Positions 7,135 to 15,713 of a stretch of DNA of 23,110 nucleotides are shown here, in pieces (positions within the stretch are counted from its first letter, which is position 1; each line of letters opens with the position of its first letter). This DNA comes from JADFOB01 sp964651325 (lineage in GTDB: Bacteria; Planctomycetota; Phycisphaerae; UBA1845): contig CAZYXP010000041.1 in NCBI GenBank assembly GCA_964651325.1, positions 1 to 23,110 of the forward strand, in the 5' to 3' direction. Both the position numbers and the translations under genes were made by a program. The notes below the pieces were generated by a model, which was given only the letters and a program-made list of their open reading frames with translations, was not told where the DNA came from and searched no databases.

Positions 7135-10100
7135 TTACGGGCAAACGCTCTCTGCACAGGTGAACGAGAACGGTGTTCCTTGGAACGCGAGGACACCGAA
7201 GAAAACATCCGCAATGTTGATCGTCTGGTCCGGCATGCATGGAGCCAGATCGAGCGTAGCCCGGGGCGCATCCACGAACGAGCCCTGGAAGCCCAACACG
7301 ATCGTCAGCACGTCACCCAAGTTGCCCGTGCCGTCAAGGTTCACATCCCCATAGACCGTGGTGCAGGCAAGCACCGGGGGGGTCAGGTTCGGAATCCCGG
7401 GGCTGCCACAATCGCCTAGTACATCATAGCACGTTGTGGGAACTAGCGACACATCCGTAACGAAAACGGAGCCGCCCCACTCGGCCGAAGTCAGCCAGAG
7501 CGCGTTGGCCGGGTCAGAGACCAACCCGGCTACGGTGCTTTCCGGTACACCATCGCCATCCTGATCGAATCCGATAAGCCCGGTCTGTCCCGGCAATGCT
7601 CCGACGTATCGCGAGACGGTTCCGCCGCAACTCGCGACGACGAGCGCCGAAGGCAGCGGCCCCCCGATCGGTTTCGGCGTGAGCCGTAGGTATCGGTTTC
7701 CCATCCCCTCGGCCAGCGGGGCCAAGCATCCGCACCCGTCCACCTCATTGCAGTTCGGGCAGGGCGGTCCTGGATTGGTGCACCCGGTAATCGGATCACC
7801 CGAGGCCGGGTCACAGGCTTCCACGCCGTTGCAAAACAGGCCGTCAGTGCAAAGGCCATTGTCCGGCAGGTTCTGGCAACCCACGGCCGGATTGCATACG
7901 TCCGTGGTGCATGTGGCCCCGTCGCCGCACAGTGCGTCGTTGGGAAGGTTTTGACACCCGACGGCCGGATTGCACGCGTCGGTGGTGCATGCGACGCCGT
8001 CGCTACAAACCGCGTCGTTGGGGATGTTCTGGCATTGGTCGGCCACCGCATTGCAAGAATCTGTCGTGCATGCGACGCCGTCGCTGCAGGTTGGCGGTGT
8101 CCCTGGCTGGCAGGTTTGGAGCGCGTCGCACGTCTCAACGCCGTTGCAGAAGACGCCGTCGGCGCAATCCGCATTGGTCTGGCACTGGCCACCCGCCGCG
8201 GATAAGTTCAGACTGAACGCCTCGATGACATCCACGGAGCCGCCGGCCCCGGCGTCCACCACATAAAAGGCCTCGACGGACTTGATGCCCAGGACCGTGT
8301 GCAGGTTGTCCAAGTCCAGGTAAATGATGTTGGCTATATGGTCCCCCGTGGGAACCGAGAGGGAGTCGATGTCGGCCAAGCCGAATCCGCCCGTCATGCT
8401 GATCGCCACGAATTCGCCCACAACCACCGGTGCGCCAGGCTCGGTCTCGGCCACGCTGAGCAACATGCCGAAGTCATCGGTGTTGCCGCTCTCTACGGTG
8501 TTGTTCGTACGGACGTTGGTGTCGATGATGGCCGCCTCGAAAGATCGAGTCGTGGTCACGTTTGTCAACCCACTGGTCAGGATGCCCACGGTCCCCGTGG
8601 CGTCGATAAAGTGAACGGTCTCGCTAGGTGAAAAAGATCCTCCAAACGTCCGGGTATCAGGCACGTTGAGGCGAATCGAGCGAATCACCGTTTGCTGGTC
8701 GATCACGCAGAAGCCGATGCTGGTGTCATAGGCCGTGCTTCCGCTTTGCACCTCCGCGGACGTGGTTACCGTTGCCGCATAATCCAGACCACCTGGCGGA
8801 CCGGGGAAATTCTGCCAAGTCGAACACAATTCCCCGTCGTTGGGAAGGCCCTTGACCATCGGCTGGACCACCGTTCCGTTCGAGATGTTGGTGATCGGAT
8901 TGATCAGCACGGCGCCGTTGCCGTTCGTGTCGAGCGCGGTGATGTCCGGCTGGGCGGCAAGAAACTGCCCCAACGACGTGGTTAGGAATTCGTTGTTTAC
9001 GCCCGCTTGTGCGGTGATGCCTTGCACCGCGACAAAAATCGTCGCCTGAAAGGGCAGACCGTTCGCGGCCGTACCGGTCGTCGGCTTGAGCACTGTGGCC
9101 GTGACCGGAACCACCTGAATCGGGCTAAGAACCATCGGGTCGCCGACGTTGGAGTTGGTTCCCTCGACGTTGATCGTTCCGGTAACGGTGGCGCCATCAA
9201 CCGATTGCGGGGTGGGCGTGATCGCCGCAGCGGGAAACGCGAACGTCTGACCGGCAACATTTGTGACGCCGGTGGCGGCGCCAAACGTGACGATGCCTGG
9301 CACATCGGGCGTACCGCCCGTAACGGCAATGTCGATGGGGAAGGCGCCACCGGTGTTGGCGGCAATCAGCCCAGGATGCGCGGTGGTCTCGCCGAGCACT
9401 TCGATGGCGACCGCTTGGTTTGACGCGACGCCCAACTCGGGCGGGCTTGTCGTCAGCACGGCGCGGCCCGGCGTAGGGATGAATGGACCCTCGTTACGCA
9501 CAAGGCGGTAGGCGTTGATGGCATCTGTAACGGGATTATCGGGGGCGCCGGTTTCGGTGGTCTTGGGGATATCGACAAACTTTCGGGCGTAGCCGCCCCC
9601 GAGGCTCGGCGTCTTCGGTGTGCTGTCTTCTTCTGCAACCTGAGCGATGAGCAAGGCGTAGGGCGTTCCGGCGCCCAGCACGTCCGCTAGGTCGATGCTG
9701 TCACCAAGGGGATAGGGTTGATCCGCAACGAGGAACCCGGAATCGTCGTTGGCGGCAAAACCGTCCAGGAATGATGAGACCTGGAGCACGGTTCCCGTCT
9801 GCAGCGAGGGATCCGCGTTAGAAATAGGGGGAACGTGCACGGGGTCGCCGTCGTCGTAGAGTTCGACATAGCCGGGATCATCCCGGTTGACGAGCAGGTA
9901 CGCGGCCGAGCCGTTCTGGACTATGCCACTGTTGGCCTCATTGGGCATGTTGATAAACGAAAGAGCCGTGGGTGTGGGAAAATTGGTCGTACCCCCGAAC
10001 TGGTCGCCGTTGATAGCAACGAACAGAAAGCTGCCCGTCGAGGTGACGCCGCCGTTGACCATCGCCAAACGCGTCCCCGGCGTACCCGCCAGGGCAGTCG

Positions 10101-10590
10101 GCGTGGCGCGACAACTCGACGCGTCCGCACAGTTCTGCGCAGAAACGCTACACGCTGCCCCGTTGCCGGAACAGTTGCCTGCATTGGAGAACACGTAATC
10201 CACCCAACCCAGCACAACCACCCCGCTCGCAGGACGTGCTGTTCCGGTCATGCCATTGGCCGGATTCAAATCGAAGGTTGGGAGGTCAAACCGATAGTTG
10301 ACGAAAGTATTACCGCTACTGTTTCGATCGCCTTCAACTTCGTAAATGGCGAGATTCAACGCATCCGCATTCAAGCTCGGCGAGAGATTGGCCAGTGGGG
10401 GAATATAGATCTCAATGAATTCCTGGTGGAGATTTCCGGGATCCGCGCCAACCGGGGCATCATTGTTGCCCGTCGGGTTGTTAAATACCTCGGTGATGAT
10501 CGGATGATCTGGAATCTGACCAAGGCAAAAGCCAGAGGTCCAAAGAACCCCAACAATCATCAATAATGAGTTACGCTTGATCCTCGACAT
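7135..10590 (-). CDS. Large exported protein: lamin-tail-like N-terminus, Cys-rich repeats, C-terminal dockerin-like domain
   Basis: This 1151-residue protein starts with a signal peptide: MSRIKRNSLLMIVGVLWTSG, then FCLGQ with likely cleavage after Gln25 or nearby. Next comes a lamin-tail-like domain (IITEVFNNPTG, then QEFIEIY). The long middle section is β-rich, Thr/Val/Gly-rich and of unknown fold. Around 797-950 lies a Cys-rich block with repeated units such as SDGVACTTDxCNPAVGCQNLPND. The tail (about 1080-1140) reads VYGDVNLDGTGNLGDVLTIV, then INIADVFFGVLAFQG, a dockerin-like pair with a calcium-loop-like DVNLDGTGN. Such proteins are common in planctomycetes and are presumed secreted or cell-surface proteins; the cargo function is unknown. 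The start lies 10 nt from the 100-N gap, so the upstream region is unseen, and a longer N-terminus is possible but unlikely given the signal peptide. Confidence 0.85.
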   Translation of the reverse strand: MSRIKRNSLLMIVGVLWTSGFCLGQIPDHPIITEVFNNPTGNNDAPVGADPGNLHQEFIEIYIPPLANLSPSLNADALNLAIYEVEGDRNSSGNTFVNYRFDLPTFDLNPANGMTGTARPASGVVVLGWVDYVFSNAGNCSGNGAACSVSAQNCADASSCRATPTALAGTPGTRLAMVNGGVTSTGSFLFVAINGDQFGGTTNFPTPTALSFINMPNEANSGIVQNGSAAYLLVNRDDPGYVELYDDGDPVHVPPISNADPSLQTGTVLQVSSFLDGFAANDDSGFLVADQPYPLGDSIDLADVLGAGTPYALLIAQVAEEDSTPKTPSLGGGYARKFVDIPKTTETGAPDNPVTDAINAYRLVRNEGPFIPTPGRAVLTTSPPELGVASNQAVAIEVLGETTAHPGLIAANTGGAFPIDIAVTGGTPDVPGIVTFGAATGVTNVAGQTFAFPAAAITPTPQSVDGATVTGTINVEGTNSNVGDPMVLSPIQVVPVTATVLKPTTGTAANGLPFQATIFVAVQGITAQAGVNNEFLTTSLGQFLAAQPDITALDTNGNGAVLINPITNISNGTVVQPMVKGLPNDGELCSTWQNFPGPPGGLDYAATVTTSAEVQSGSTAYDTSIGFCVIDQQTVIRSIRLNVPDTRTFGGSFSPSETVHFIDATGTVGILTSGLTNVTTTRSFEAAIIDTNVRTNNTVESGNTDDFGMLLSVAETEPGAPVVVGEFVAISMTGGFGLADIDSLSVPTGDHIANIIYLDLDNLHTVLGIKSVEAFYVVDAGAGGSVDVIEAFSLNLSAAGGQCQTNADCADGVFCNGVETCDALQTCQPGTPPTCSDGVACTTDSCNAVADQCQNIPNDAVCSDGVACTTDACNPAVGCQNLPNDALCGDGATCTTDVCNPAVGCQNLPDNGLCTDGLFCNGVEACDPASGDPITGCTNPGPPCPNCNEVDGCGCLAPLAEGMGNRYLRLTPKPIGGPLPSALVVASCGGTVSRYVGALPGQTGLIGFDQDGDGVPESTVAGLVSDPANALWLTSAEWGGSVFVTDVSLVPTTCYDVLGDCGSPGIPNLTPPVLACTTVYGDVNLDGTGNLGDVLTIVLGFQGSFVDAPRATLDLAPCMPDQTINIADVFFGVLAFQGTPFSFTCAESVCP
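7741..8200 (-). repeat. Tandem Cys-rich coding repeats in the dockerin protein
   Basis: Three near-identical units of about 26 residues (CSDGVACTTD, CN, AVGCQNLPND) are flanked by related CADGVFCNGVETCD and CTDGLFCNGVEACDP units. The DNA repeats visibly, with the same 'gtgcatgcgacgccgtcgct' phrase occurring twice. Cys spacing suggests disulfide-bonded modules in an exported protein. Confidence 0.8.
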
Positions 10591-10599
10591 CTCAATTCC

Positions 10600-10699
10600 N
10601 NNNNNNNNNNNNNNNNNNNNNNNNNNNNNNNNNNNNNNNNNNNNNNNNNNNNNNNNNNNNNNNNNNNNNNNNNNNNNNNNNNNNNNNNNNNNNNNNNNN
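10600..10699. other. Assembly gap (100 N)
   Basis: Exactly 100 unknown bases, the conventional length for a scaffold gap of unknown size. It lies directly upstream of the dockerin-protein start. The two flanks may therefore not be truly adjacent, and frames that run through it are not meaningful. Confidence 0.98.
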
Positions 10700-11185
10700 C
10701 CACCGGACAACCGCACCGCGAATAACGCGACAGATTCCTTGTCGAAACTGCAGCCTTTGTGGCTCCAATTGTACCACCAGTGGCCACATAAATCTCCCCA
10801 AATACCAGAATGGCCCAGATTCCCAAGCTGCGAGTCAGACGGTGGTGTTCGAATTCTTATTAGGACGCCATAGCCCGACTGCATCGACCGCTTTTGGAAC
10901 ACCCCGCACCCGAGTATTCCCTCAAACTCGCTCGGCGGTCCGTGAGTCAGTTATGGGAGTATACGTACGCCATTTGTCCCACAGGACAACATTAGAACTC
11001 TCTAAGGATGGTGAAATGCCCCAATCAAAGCAATAGGCCCAATAACTAGCGGCTTCTTGACGCATGGCGTTATCGACTGCGACATGGAGGCGGAGACGCG
11101 AATCTGCGTCGCACCGCATGCCGCCATACCTATCCCGCCGCCTATTCAAATCAAAAGTGGCCTGGGGGCCCGAAATCGCTGCTGG
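10700..11185. other. Unassigned sequence between the gap and the PiT gene
   Basis: About 490 nt without a recognisable gene. It appears less GC-rich than the neighbouring genes. Minus-strand frames give short peptides (about 75 residues at 10922-11149, and one of about 50 codons running into the gap with HRLTRSLGIWAILVFG) that resemble nothing I know and lack ribosome sites. It could hold a broken gene, the 5' part of a gene interrupted by the gap, or plain spacer. The upstream promoter of the dockerin gene may lie here or within the gap. Confidence 0.4.
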
Positions 11186-12751
11186 CTACTCGTATTCGGT
11201 CGCAAACTCGTCCGGATGGGATCGCTCGTACGCTTCGTCTTTGACGAACTGATGCTGGGCATCCGCTCTTTTCTTGAGGAAACGGCGGATTACGAAATTG
11301 GCGGCGATGCAAGCGATGATGCCGGAAATGTGTAGTTTGTGGACCAAAAGAGCAACCACGAACGTCGCGCAAGCCGCAATAATTGCAGAGAGCACCCAGC
11401 TCGTTACAACCCAAATCGATCGGCCGAGCTTCAGTTCCGCATCGCCGCGTTGGTAGATTCGATCGGCCAAGCCCGTCGCGACGACGGCAGCAAAGGCCAC
11501 GTAGGTTGTCGAGACCGGCAGGCCAAGGCTGCTGGCCGTGGCAATCACGCTGGCCGACACCGATGTAATGACGCACGCGCGAAGCGTGTCGTAATGGATG
11601 GTTTTTCCAGCATCCGTGAACCCGGCGCGCGGGGAGAGCGCCGGCGCCTCGCCCCGAAAACGGAGCAGCGTTCTGGCCAAGCTGACGCACCATCTCGGCG
11701 CCCAAAGAGCCACGTGGTCCCCCATGCTCCCAGCGGCAATGGCCGCTTTGGTGACGCGGGACGAGGTTTTTGTGGTCATACCCACAAAAAGAAGTATCCC
11801 ACTGATCAGGAGCATCCACCACGCGATTGGCACCTTGGTGCCGACTTCGAGGCTCTGCATTCTTAGAAGCGCCAGGGCGGACAAGCCCGGCGATGCACAG
11901 TTTGCCAAGTCGTTTTGCCCGAAGGCGAACGCCAGGGCAATCATTCCCAAGACCGCAAGCCCGGAGAACAGAAGGTTGGCGGCCCGCTTTCGATAGATGA
12001 CGAGCGCCATATGGATGGCGATGCCGAAGAAAGCCCACAGCAAGACCAGCATCAGAATGGAAGAGACGTGGACCTCCATGAACTCGTCGAATCGCCCTAG
12101 GAAGCTCTTGAACGAAGCGATCCAAGCTACGTTTTTCATGCCCTTGAGCAAGAGGAAATAGGACAACCCTGCCGCCATACCTCCGCCAATCCAGCCTCCG
12201 TGAAGCAATAGGGTTGGCAGGTGCGCTACTCTTGTGCGAATGGCCCCGCGCGCGGCGCGCTGAATCATGAACGACGCAAAACCGGAAATCACGATGGAGC
12301 AGAGAATCCCCAGCATGACCACGCCGGCTTTGTTCCAGTGGATGGTCGAATGGTTGACGGCCGCGGCCGCGCCGAGCAACTCAAAAACGAGGCACGCGGT
12401 GGTGCTGACGGGCATTCCGAACGCAGAGTAGCTATAGAGCAACACAGTATCCACGATGTACACGGAGATGTAGACCGCCAGAGCGGCTTCCAGCGTTCCC
12501 ATTCCGGTAGGATCGAAAATCCCCTTGCGGGCGGTATCGACGACGTCGCTGCTCAGCACGGCCCCCAAGATGACGGCAAGGCCCGCGATGATTATGGCCG
12601 TGCGTCGCGGGAGCACCCTTGCGCCGAGTACGGCGTTGGTGAGATTGGCGGCGTCGTTTCGGCCCACCTCAATGGTGTCCCAAATCAGCATGGACACGGC
12701 TACGGCAAGGCAAGCCAAGTGGAACGGGGCTAAATTTGCAAGGTCAGTCAT
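11186..12751 (-). CDS. PiT-family inorganic phosphate transporter
   Basis: This 521-residue polytopic membrane protein carries the two PiT signatures: GRNDAAN at 30-36 and FGQNDLANCASPGLSA from 277. Both halves also contain the paired MPVSTTACL and LPVSTTYVAF motifs typical of the internal duplication. Proteins of this family take up phosphate (as metal-phosphate with protons, or with Na+) through the cytoplasmic membrane. I chose ATG 12751 because it begins just before the first membrane helix; a GTG at 12823 would add 24 Pro/Gln-rich residues. Neither start has a good ribosome site. The DUF47/PhoU-like gene lies 151 nt upstream on the same strand, a common pairing for PiT systems. The hydrophilic loop between the halves carries a run from RTLLRFRGEAPALSPRAGF. 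Confidence 0.92.
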   Translation of the reverse strand: MTDLANLAPFHLACLAVAVSMLIWDTIEVGRNDAANLTNAVLGARVLPRRTAIIIAGLAVILGAVLSSDVVDTARKGIFDPTGMGTLEAALAVYISVYIVDTVLLYSYSAFGMPVSTTACLVFELLGAAAAVNHSTIHWNKAGVVMLGILCSIVISGFASFMIQRAARGAIRTRVAHLPTLLLHGGWIGGGMAAGLSYFLLLKGMKNVAWIASFKSFLGRFDEFMEVHVSSILMLVLLWAFFGIAIHMALVIYRKRAANLLFSGLAVLGMIALAFAFGQNDLANCASPGLSALALLRMQSLEVGTKVPIAWWMLLISGILLFVGMTTKTSSRVTKAAIAAGSMGDHVALWAPRWCVSLARTLLRFRGEAPALSPRAGFTDAGKTIHYDTLRACVITSVSASVIATASSLGLPVSTTYVAFAAVVATGLADRIYQRGDAELKLGRSIWVVTSWVLSAIIAACATFVVALLVHKLHISGIIACIAANFVIRRFLKKRADAQHQFVKDEAYERSHPDEFATEYE

Positions 12752-12902
12752 TTGTGGATTTGATCCCGCGCATTGGATCGTGGATGGAGTGGCGGGCGTT
12801 TGTTGCCCGGCCGGTTTTTGCACCCGCTAGTTGCATTGGAAAGATCGCTCAAGTAGATCGGTGAACCTCCCAAACCGTTTGGCTCGCGATGGAGGCGACA
12901 TC

Positions 12903-13574
12903 TCAGGAAGAGAGCATGCGGCGGAGCCGGTCTCCGACTTTTTCCGCAAAGTTCGCAAGCTGACCCAGTTCTCCGAAGACGCGAAACCAGAGCATCAGGT
13001 CCGCCGGTTTGATCTCATCCTCGTGGGCGAAGAGCATTTGAGATAGGGAATACTGAAGCCGGTCGGCCTCCCATTCCGCTTTCTCGACATTGGCGATCAT
13101 GGCGAGCACATGCTCGGCCTCTTTGCCCACCATATCCCCCTCGACCAACGTGGGCAGGTAGTCGCCAATTGCCTTGGTCTCCAGGCAAACCGACTCGACT
13201 TTTTCCAGATACTCAAACGTGGGCTTCACGAGCGGCTCCGGCAAAGTGAGATTCTTCAACGTGAGCAACACGGCCAGGTCTTCGACGGAATCGGCCATGT
13301 CGTCTTGCAGTTTGAGATACCCGAGCAAATCGCCCCGGTACACCGGAAGAAAGAATCGCTTCGGGATGGACTGGCGGATTTCATTCTTGATGATGTCGGC
13401 CTTGTGCTCTGCCTTGAAAACCAGCTTGGCCAACTCTTGCAGCTTGTCGTATTGCGCGTCGCGCACGGCTTCAAACAAAGGCCTCGTATACGCGACGCAT
13501 TTCATGACCGCCTTCATGTGGAATCTAAGCGGCTCGAACGGTGACTCTTTGAATAGACTCTTTATCGGTGACAC
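12903..13574 (-). CDS. DUF47 / TIGR00153-type PhoU-like phosphate transport regulator
   Basis: This 223-residue, mostly helical protein has the family pattern. It starts MSPIKSLFKESPFEPLRFHM, then has ADIIKNEIRQSIPKRFFLPVYRGDLLGYLKLQDDMADSVED (about 59-99, with the acidic DDMADSVED metal-binding-type motif), and a second acidic helix VEKAEWEADRLQ. Length fits the family's usual 210-230 residues. The start is GTG 13574, with GGAGG five bases upstream. The gene precedes the PiT permease gene on the same strand, the standard arrangement, so it likely controls or assists phosphate uptake by that permease. The 151-nt gap to the PiT gene is longer than usual for an operon, so a separate promoter cannot be excluded. 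Confidence 0.92.
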   Translation of the reverse strand: MSPIKSLFKESPFEPLRFHMKAVMKCVAYTRPLFEAVRDAQYDKLQELAKLVFKAEHKADIIKNEIRQSIPKRFFLPVYRGDLLGYLKLQDDMADSVEDLAVLLTLKNLTLPEPLVKPTFEYLEKVESVCLETKAIGDYLPTLVEGDMVGKEAEHVLAMIANVEKAEWEADRLQYSLSQMLFAHEDEIKPADLMLWFRVFGELGQLANFAEKVGDRLRRMLSS

Positions 13575-13805
13575 CCGAATCCTCCAAGTTTCCCTTTACG
13601 CCAGTGTACGTTCGTTCGGAACTCACGGCCCGGGCATTTTTCCCGCTCCGTGATCGCGGCGGGGGCGTGCTCGGAGCGTGCGCCAATTGCGGCCTCACGC
13701 GGTCGTGTTCACGTTTGCCGAAGCCACTCCAGCACCCAGGCGCGCGGAGTGTGACCGGACCGCCGACCTTAGTCAAGTGGCCTGTTCCCACAAAACAATA
13801 GCGGC

Positions 13806-13882
13806 ATCCGTGACGGTTGGGGCGGACGCACATGGCGACTCAGAGCCGCTGGCGCTTGCCTGCGCCCCCCGCCGGCCGATCG
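13806..13882 (+). repeat. Dispersed intergenic repeat, copy 1
   Basis: This segment shares the exact core TCAGAGCCGCTGGCGC with 22071-22149. It also shares flanking similarity on both sides: ATCYGTGAC at the left, GCCTGCG after the core, and a final ATCG. Total length is about 77 bases. Both copies lie in intergenic DNA in the same orientation. Confidence 0.65.
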
Positions 13883-13959
13883 GTGGACGGAGCCGTTGCC
13901 TCGCGGTACGGTTCTCAGGGGTCGAATGAGACCCCTCCGTGGACCTGAAGAAGCGATTG

Positions 13960-13976
13960 AATCCTAGGAGATCAAC
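13960..13976 (+). promoter_or_regulatory. Ribosome binding site of the M32 carboxypeptidase gene
   Basis: The AGGAG sequence in CTAGGAGATCAAC lies seven bases before ATG 13977 and supports this start over internal ones. Confidence 0.75.
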
Positions 13977-15473
13977 ATGTCGGACGCCTATGGTTTGCTG
14001 ATGGAACGTGTGAAAGACATCGGCCGGCTCAACTCCATCGCACAACTGCTCGATTGGGATCAGGAAGTGTGCATGCCGAAAAACGGTGTGGCCGCGAGGG
14101 CGGAACAGGCGGCGTTGATCGCGGGATTGGCCCACGAACAGCTCGTCTGCGACCCAATGCGTGAGCTGCTCGACAAGGCGCAGGTTCGCGAGAACGACCC
14201 GGTTGCCACGACCAACCTGCGCGAAACCAGGCGTAGCTTTGACCGGGCCGCCAAGGTTCCCACCGAACTGGTCAAGGAATTAGCGCGGGTTGCGTCGCTG
14301 GCCAAGGATTCGTGGGTCAAGGCGCGGCAGCAGGCCGAGTTCTCGATTTTCGCGCCTTTGTTGGAACAAATAGTCGGGCTCAAAAAGCAGCAGGCTGAGT
14401 GCATCGGGTTCACCACGGAAGCCTACGACGCGCTCCTTGACGAATACGAGCCCGGCGCCACCGCCGCCCAGATCGAGCAGCTCTTCGATGAATTGGGCCA
14501 GGCAACGGCCTCGCTTCTGGGACGCATCGACCAGGCTTCACGGCAACCGGACCCATCCATCCTGACACGGCATTACCCGAAGCAAACGCAGGCGGAGCTT
14601 TCGAGGTCGTTGGCCGAATCGCTGGGGTTCGATTTCGACGCGGGGCGGGATGACGTGTCCGTCCATCCGTTTTGCACGACGATCGGTGGATGCGGCGACG
14701 TTCGCATCACGACGCGATACCAGGAGGACTTTTTCCCCTGCGCCATCTTCGGCACCATGCACGAAGCCGGTCACGGGCTGTACGAGCAGGGCATGGCGGC
14801 TGAGCATGGCTTCACACCGATGGCGGATGCCATTTCGCTGGGAATCCACGAGTCGCAGTCGCGTCTTTGGGAAAACATGGTGGGCCGAAGTCGCGCGTTT
14901 TGGGAATGCCATTACGCCAAGACGCAGAAGCTATTCTCGGCGGCGCTTGGCGACGTTTCTTTGGACGCGTTTTACGGCGCGATCAATACCGTCCGGCCGT
15001 CGATGATTCGCGTCGAAGCCGACGAAGTCACCTACAACCTGCACATCATCGTCCGATTCCGTATCGAACGAGATCTGCTCGCGGGAAGAATCGGCGCAAA
15101 CGATGTTCCGGCGCATTGGAATGCCACCATGGCGTCCCTTCTTGGGATCACGCCGGACAACGACACGGAAGGCTGCCTCCAGGATATCCACTGGTCCATG
15201 GGAGCGTTGGGCTATTTCCCCACGTACGCCCTGGGCAACCTCTACGCGGCCCAGTTTTTCGAGCAAGCCCGGCAGGACATTCCGGATCTGTTCGCCCACA
15301 TCCGCGACGGCAAACATCAACCGCTACTCGCCTGGCTTCGAGAAAACATCCACGTGCATGGTCGCCGATATGGCGCCGGCGAACTGGTGCAGCGCGTGAC
15401 GGGCAAACCGCTCTCCATCAAGCCCTTCATGGACTACATCACCGGTAAGGTTTCGGAGGTCTATGGGCTGTAA
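13977..15473 (+). CDS. M32 family (Taq-type) metallocarboxypeptidase
   Basis: This 498-residue protein matches the M32 family in length and motifs. The zinc site HEAGH is at 262-266 (catalytic Glu263), and the third ligand lies in HESQS at 291-295 (Glu292). DWDQEVCMP near the N-terminus (27-35), then VHPFCTTIGGCGDVRITTRY and DVPAHWNATMASLLGITPDNDTEGCLQDIHWSMGALGYFPTYALGN, are all typical of the family. It removes C-terminal residues from peptides, with broad specificity except for Pro, and acts in the cytoplasm; there is no signal peptide. A good ribosome site precedes ATG 13977. It stands alone on the plus strand between the phosphate genes and the minus-strand secretin operon. A palindromic element follows it. 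Confidence 0.95.
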   Translation: MSDAYGLLMERVKDIGRLNSIAQLLDWDQEVCMPKNGVAARAEQAALIAGLAHEQLVCDPMRELLDKAQVRENDPVATTNLRETRRSFDRAAKVPTELVKELARVASLAKDSWVKARQQAEFSIFAPLLEQIVGLKKQQAECIGFTTEAYDALLDEYEPGATAAQIEQLFDELGQATASLLGRIDQASRQPDPSILTRHYPKQTQAELSRSLAESLGFDFDAGRDDVSVHPFCTTIGGCGDVRITTRYQEDFFPCAIFGTMHEAGHGLYEQGMAAEHGFTPMADAISLGIHESQSRLWENMVGRSRAFWECHYAKTQKLFSAALGDVSLDAFYGAINTVRPSMIRVEADEVTYNLHIIVRFRIERDLLAGRIGANDVPAHWNATMASLLGITPDNDTEGCLQDIHWSMGALGYFPTYALGNLYAAQFFEQARQDIPDLFAHIRDGKHQPLLAWLRENIHVHGRRYGAGELVQRVTGKPLSIKPFMDYITGKVSEVYGL

Positions 15474-15486
15474 GCGCGGAGCATCT

Positions 15487-15681
15487 ACCACCAAGGCACA
15501 AAGACACGAAGAGGACGGATTGTGCCGGGGGGGCGGATCGGCGGGCGCCCTTCGTCCATTAGGATCCAAGCTATCCGCGCGATGCCATGGGGTGACGCGT
15601 GATCGACTCTTCTGAGTGAGACCAAAGGAGCTGATCGACCGTCTACGTTACCTCTTCTTTGTGTCTTGCTGACTTGGTGGT
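15487..15681. repeat. Inverted-repeat element (MITE-like or palindromic intergenic repeat)
   Basis: The left arm 15487-15514 begins ACCACCAAGGCACAAAGACA and ends GAAGAGG. The right arm 15651-15681 is its imperfect reverse complement: CCTCTTCTTTGTGTCTT, then CTTGGTGGT. The arms enclose about 136 bp without coding content. The 'CACCAAGGCACAAAGACAC' phrase is one I recall from intergenic repeats of planctomycete and other environmental genomes (recollection, not checked). It lies between the convergent M32 and TPR genes and could act as a bidirectional transcription end or as a non-autonomous mobile element. Confidence 0.65.
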
Positions 15682-15713
15682 CAGCGCGCCGCGTCGGCGC
15701 GAGCCGCTCGGCA

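Larger units (their letters stand above)
13575..13976. other. Divergent intergenic region between PhoU-like and M32 genes
   Basis: This 402-nt region between two divergent genes must hold both promoters, but I see no convincing -35/-10 pairs and no clear Pho box. It contains one copy of a dispersed repeat (13806-13882). No small gene with a ribosome site is apparent. Confidence 0.5.

Noticed and set aside
7741..8200. CRISPR-like repeat array
   Set aside because: The repeats are in-frame coding units of a Cys-rich protein without unique spacers of constant length.
7135..10902. A single reading frame running through the 100-N gap to 10902
   Set aside because: Ns allow any frame to stay open. 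A good signal peptide begins at ATG 10590, so the part from the gap upward is not treated as the same protein.
10922..11149. Minus-strand frame of about 75 residues (YWAYCFDWGISPSLES)
   Set aside because: No ribosome site, no known family and adjacent to the gap; recorded only as unassigned sequence.
11151..12125. Minus-strand frame of 324 residues overlapping the PiT gene
   Set aside because: Low-complexity Arg/Gly/His composition and no motif; the PiT frame carries both family signatures.
13575..13805. Pho box or phosphate-starvation promoter upstream of the PhoU-like gene
   Set aside because: No pair of direct repeats resembling a Pho box could be seen.
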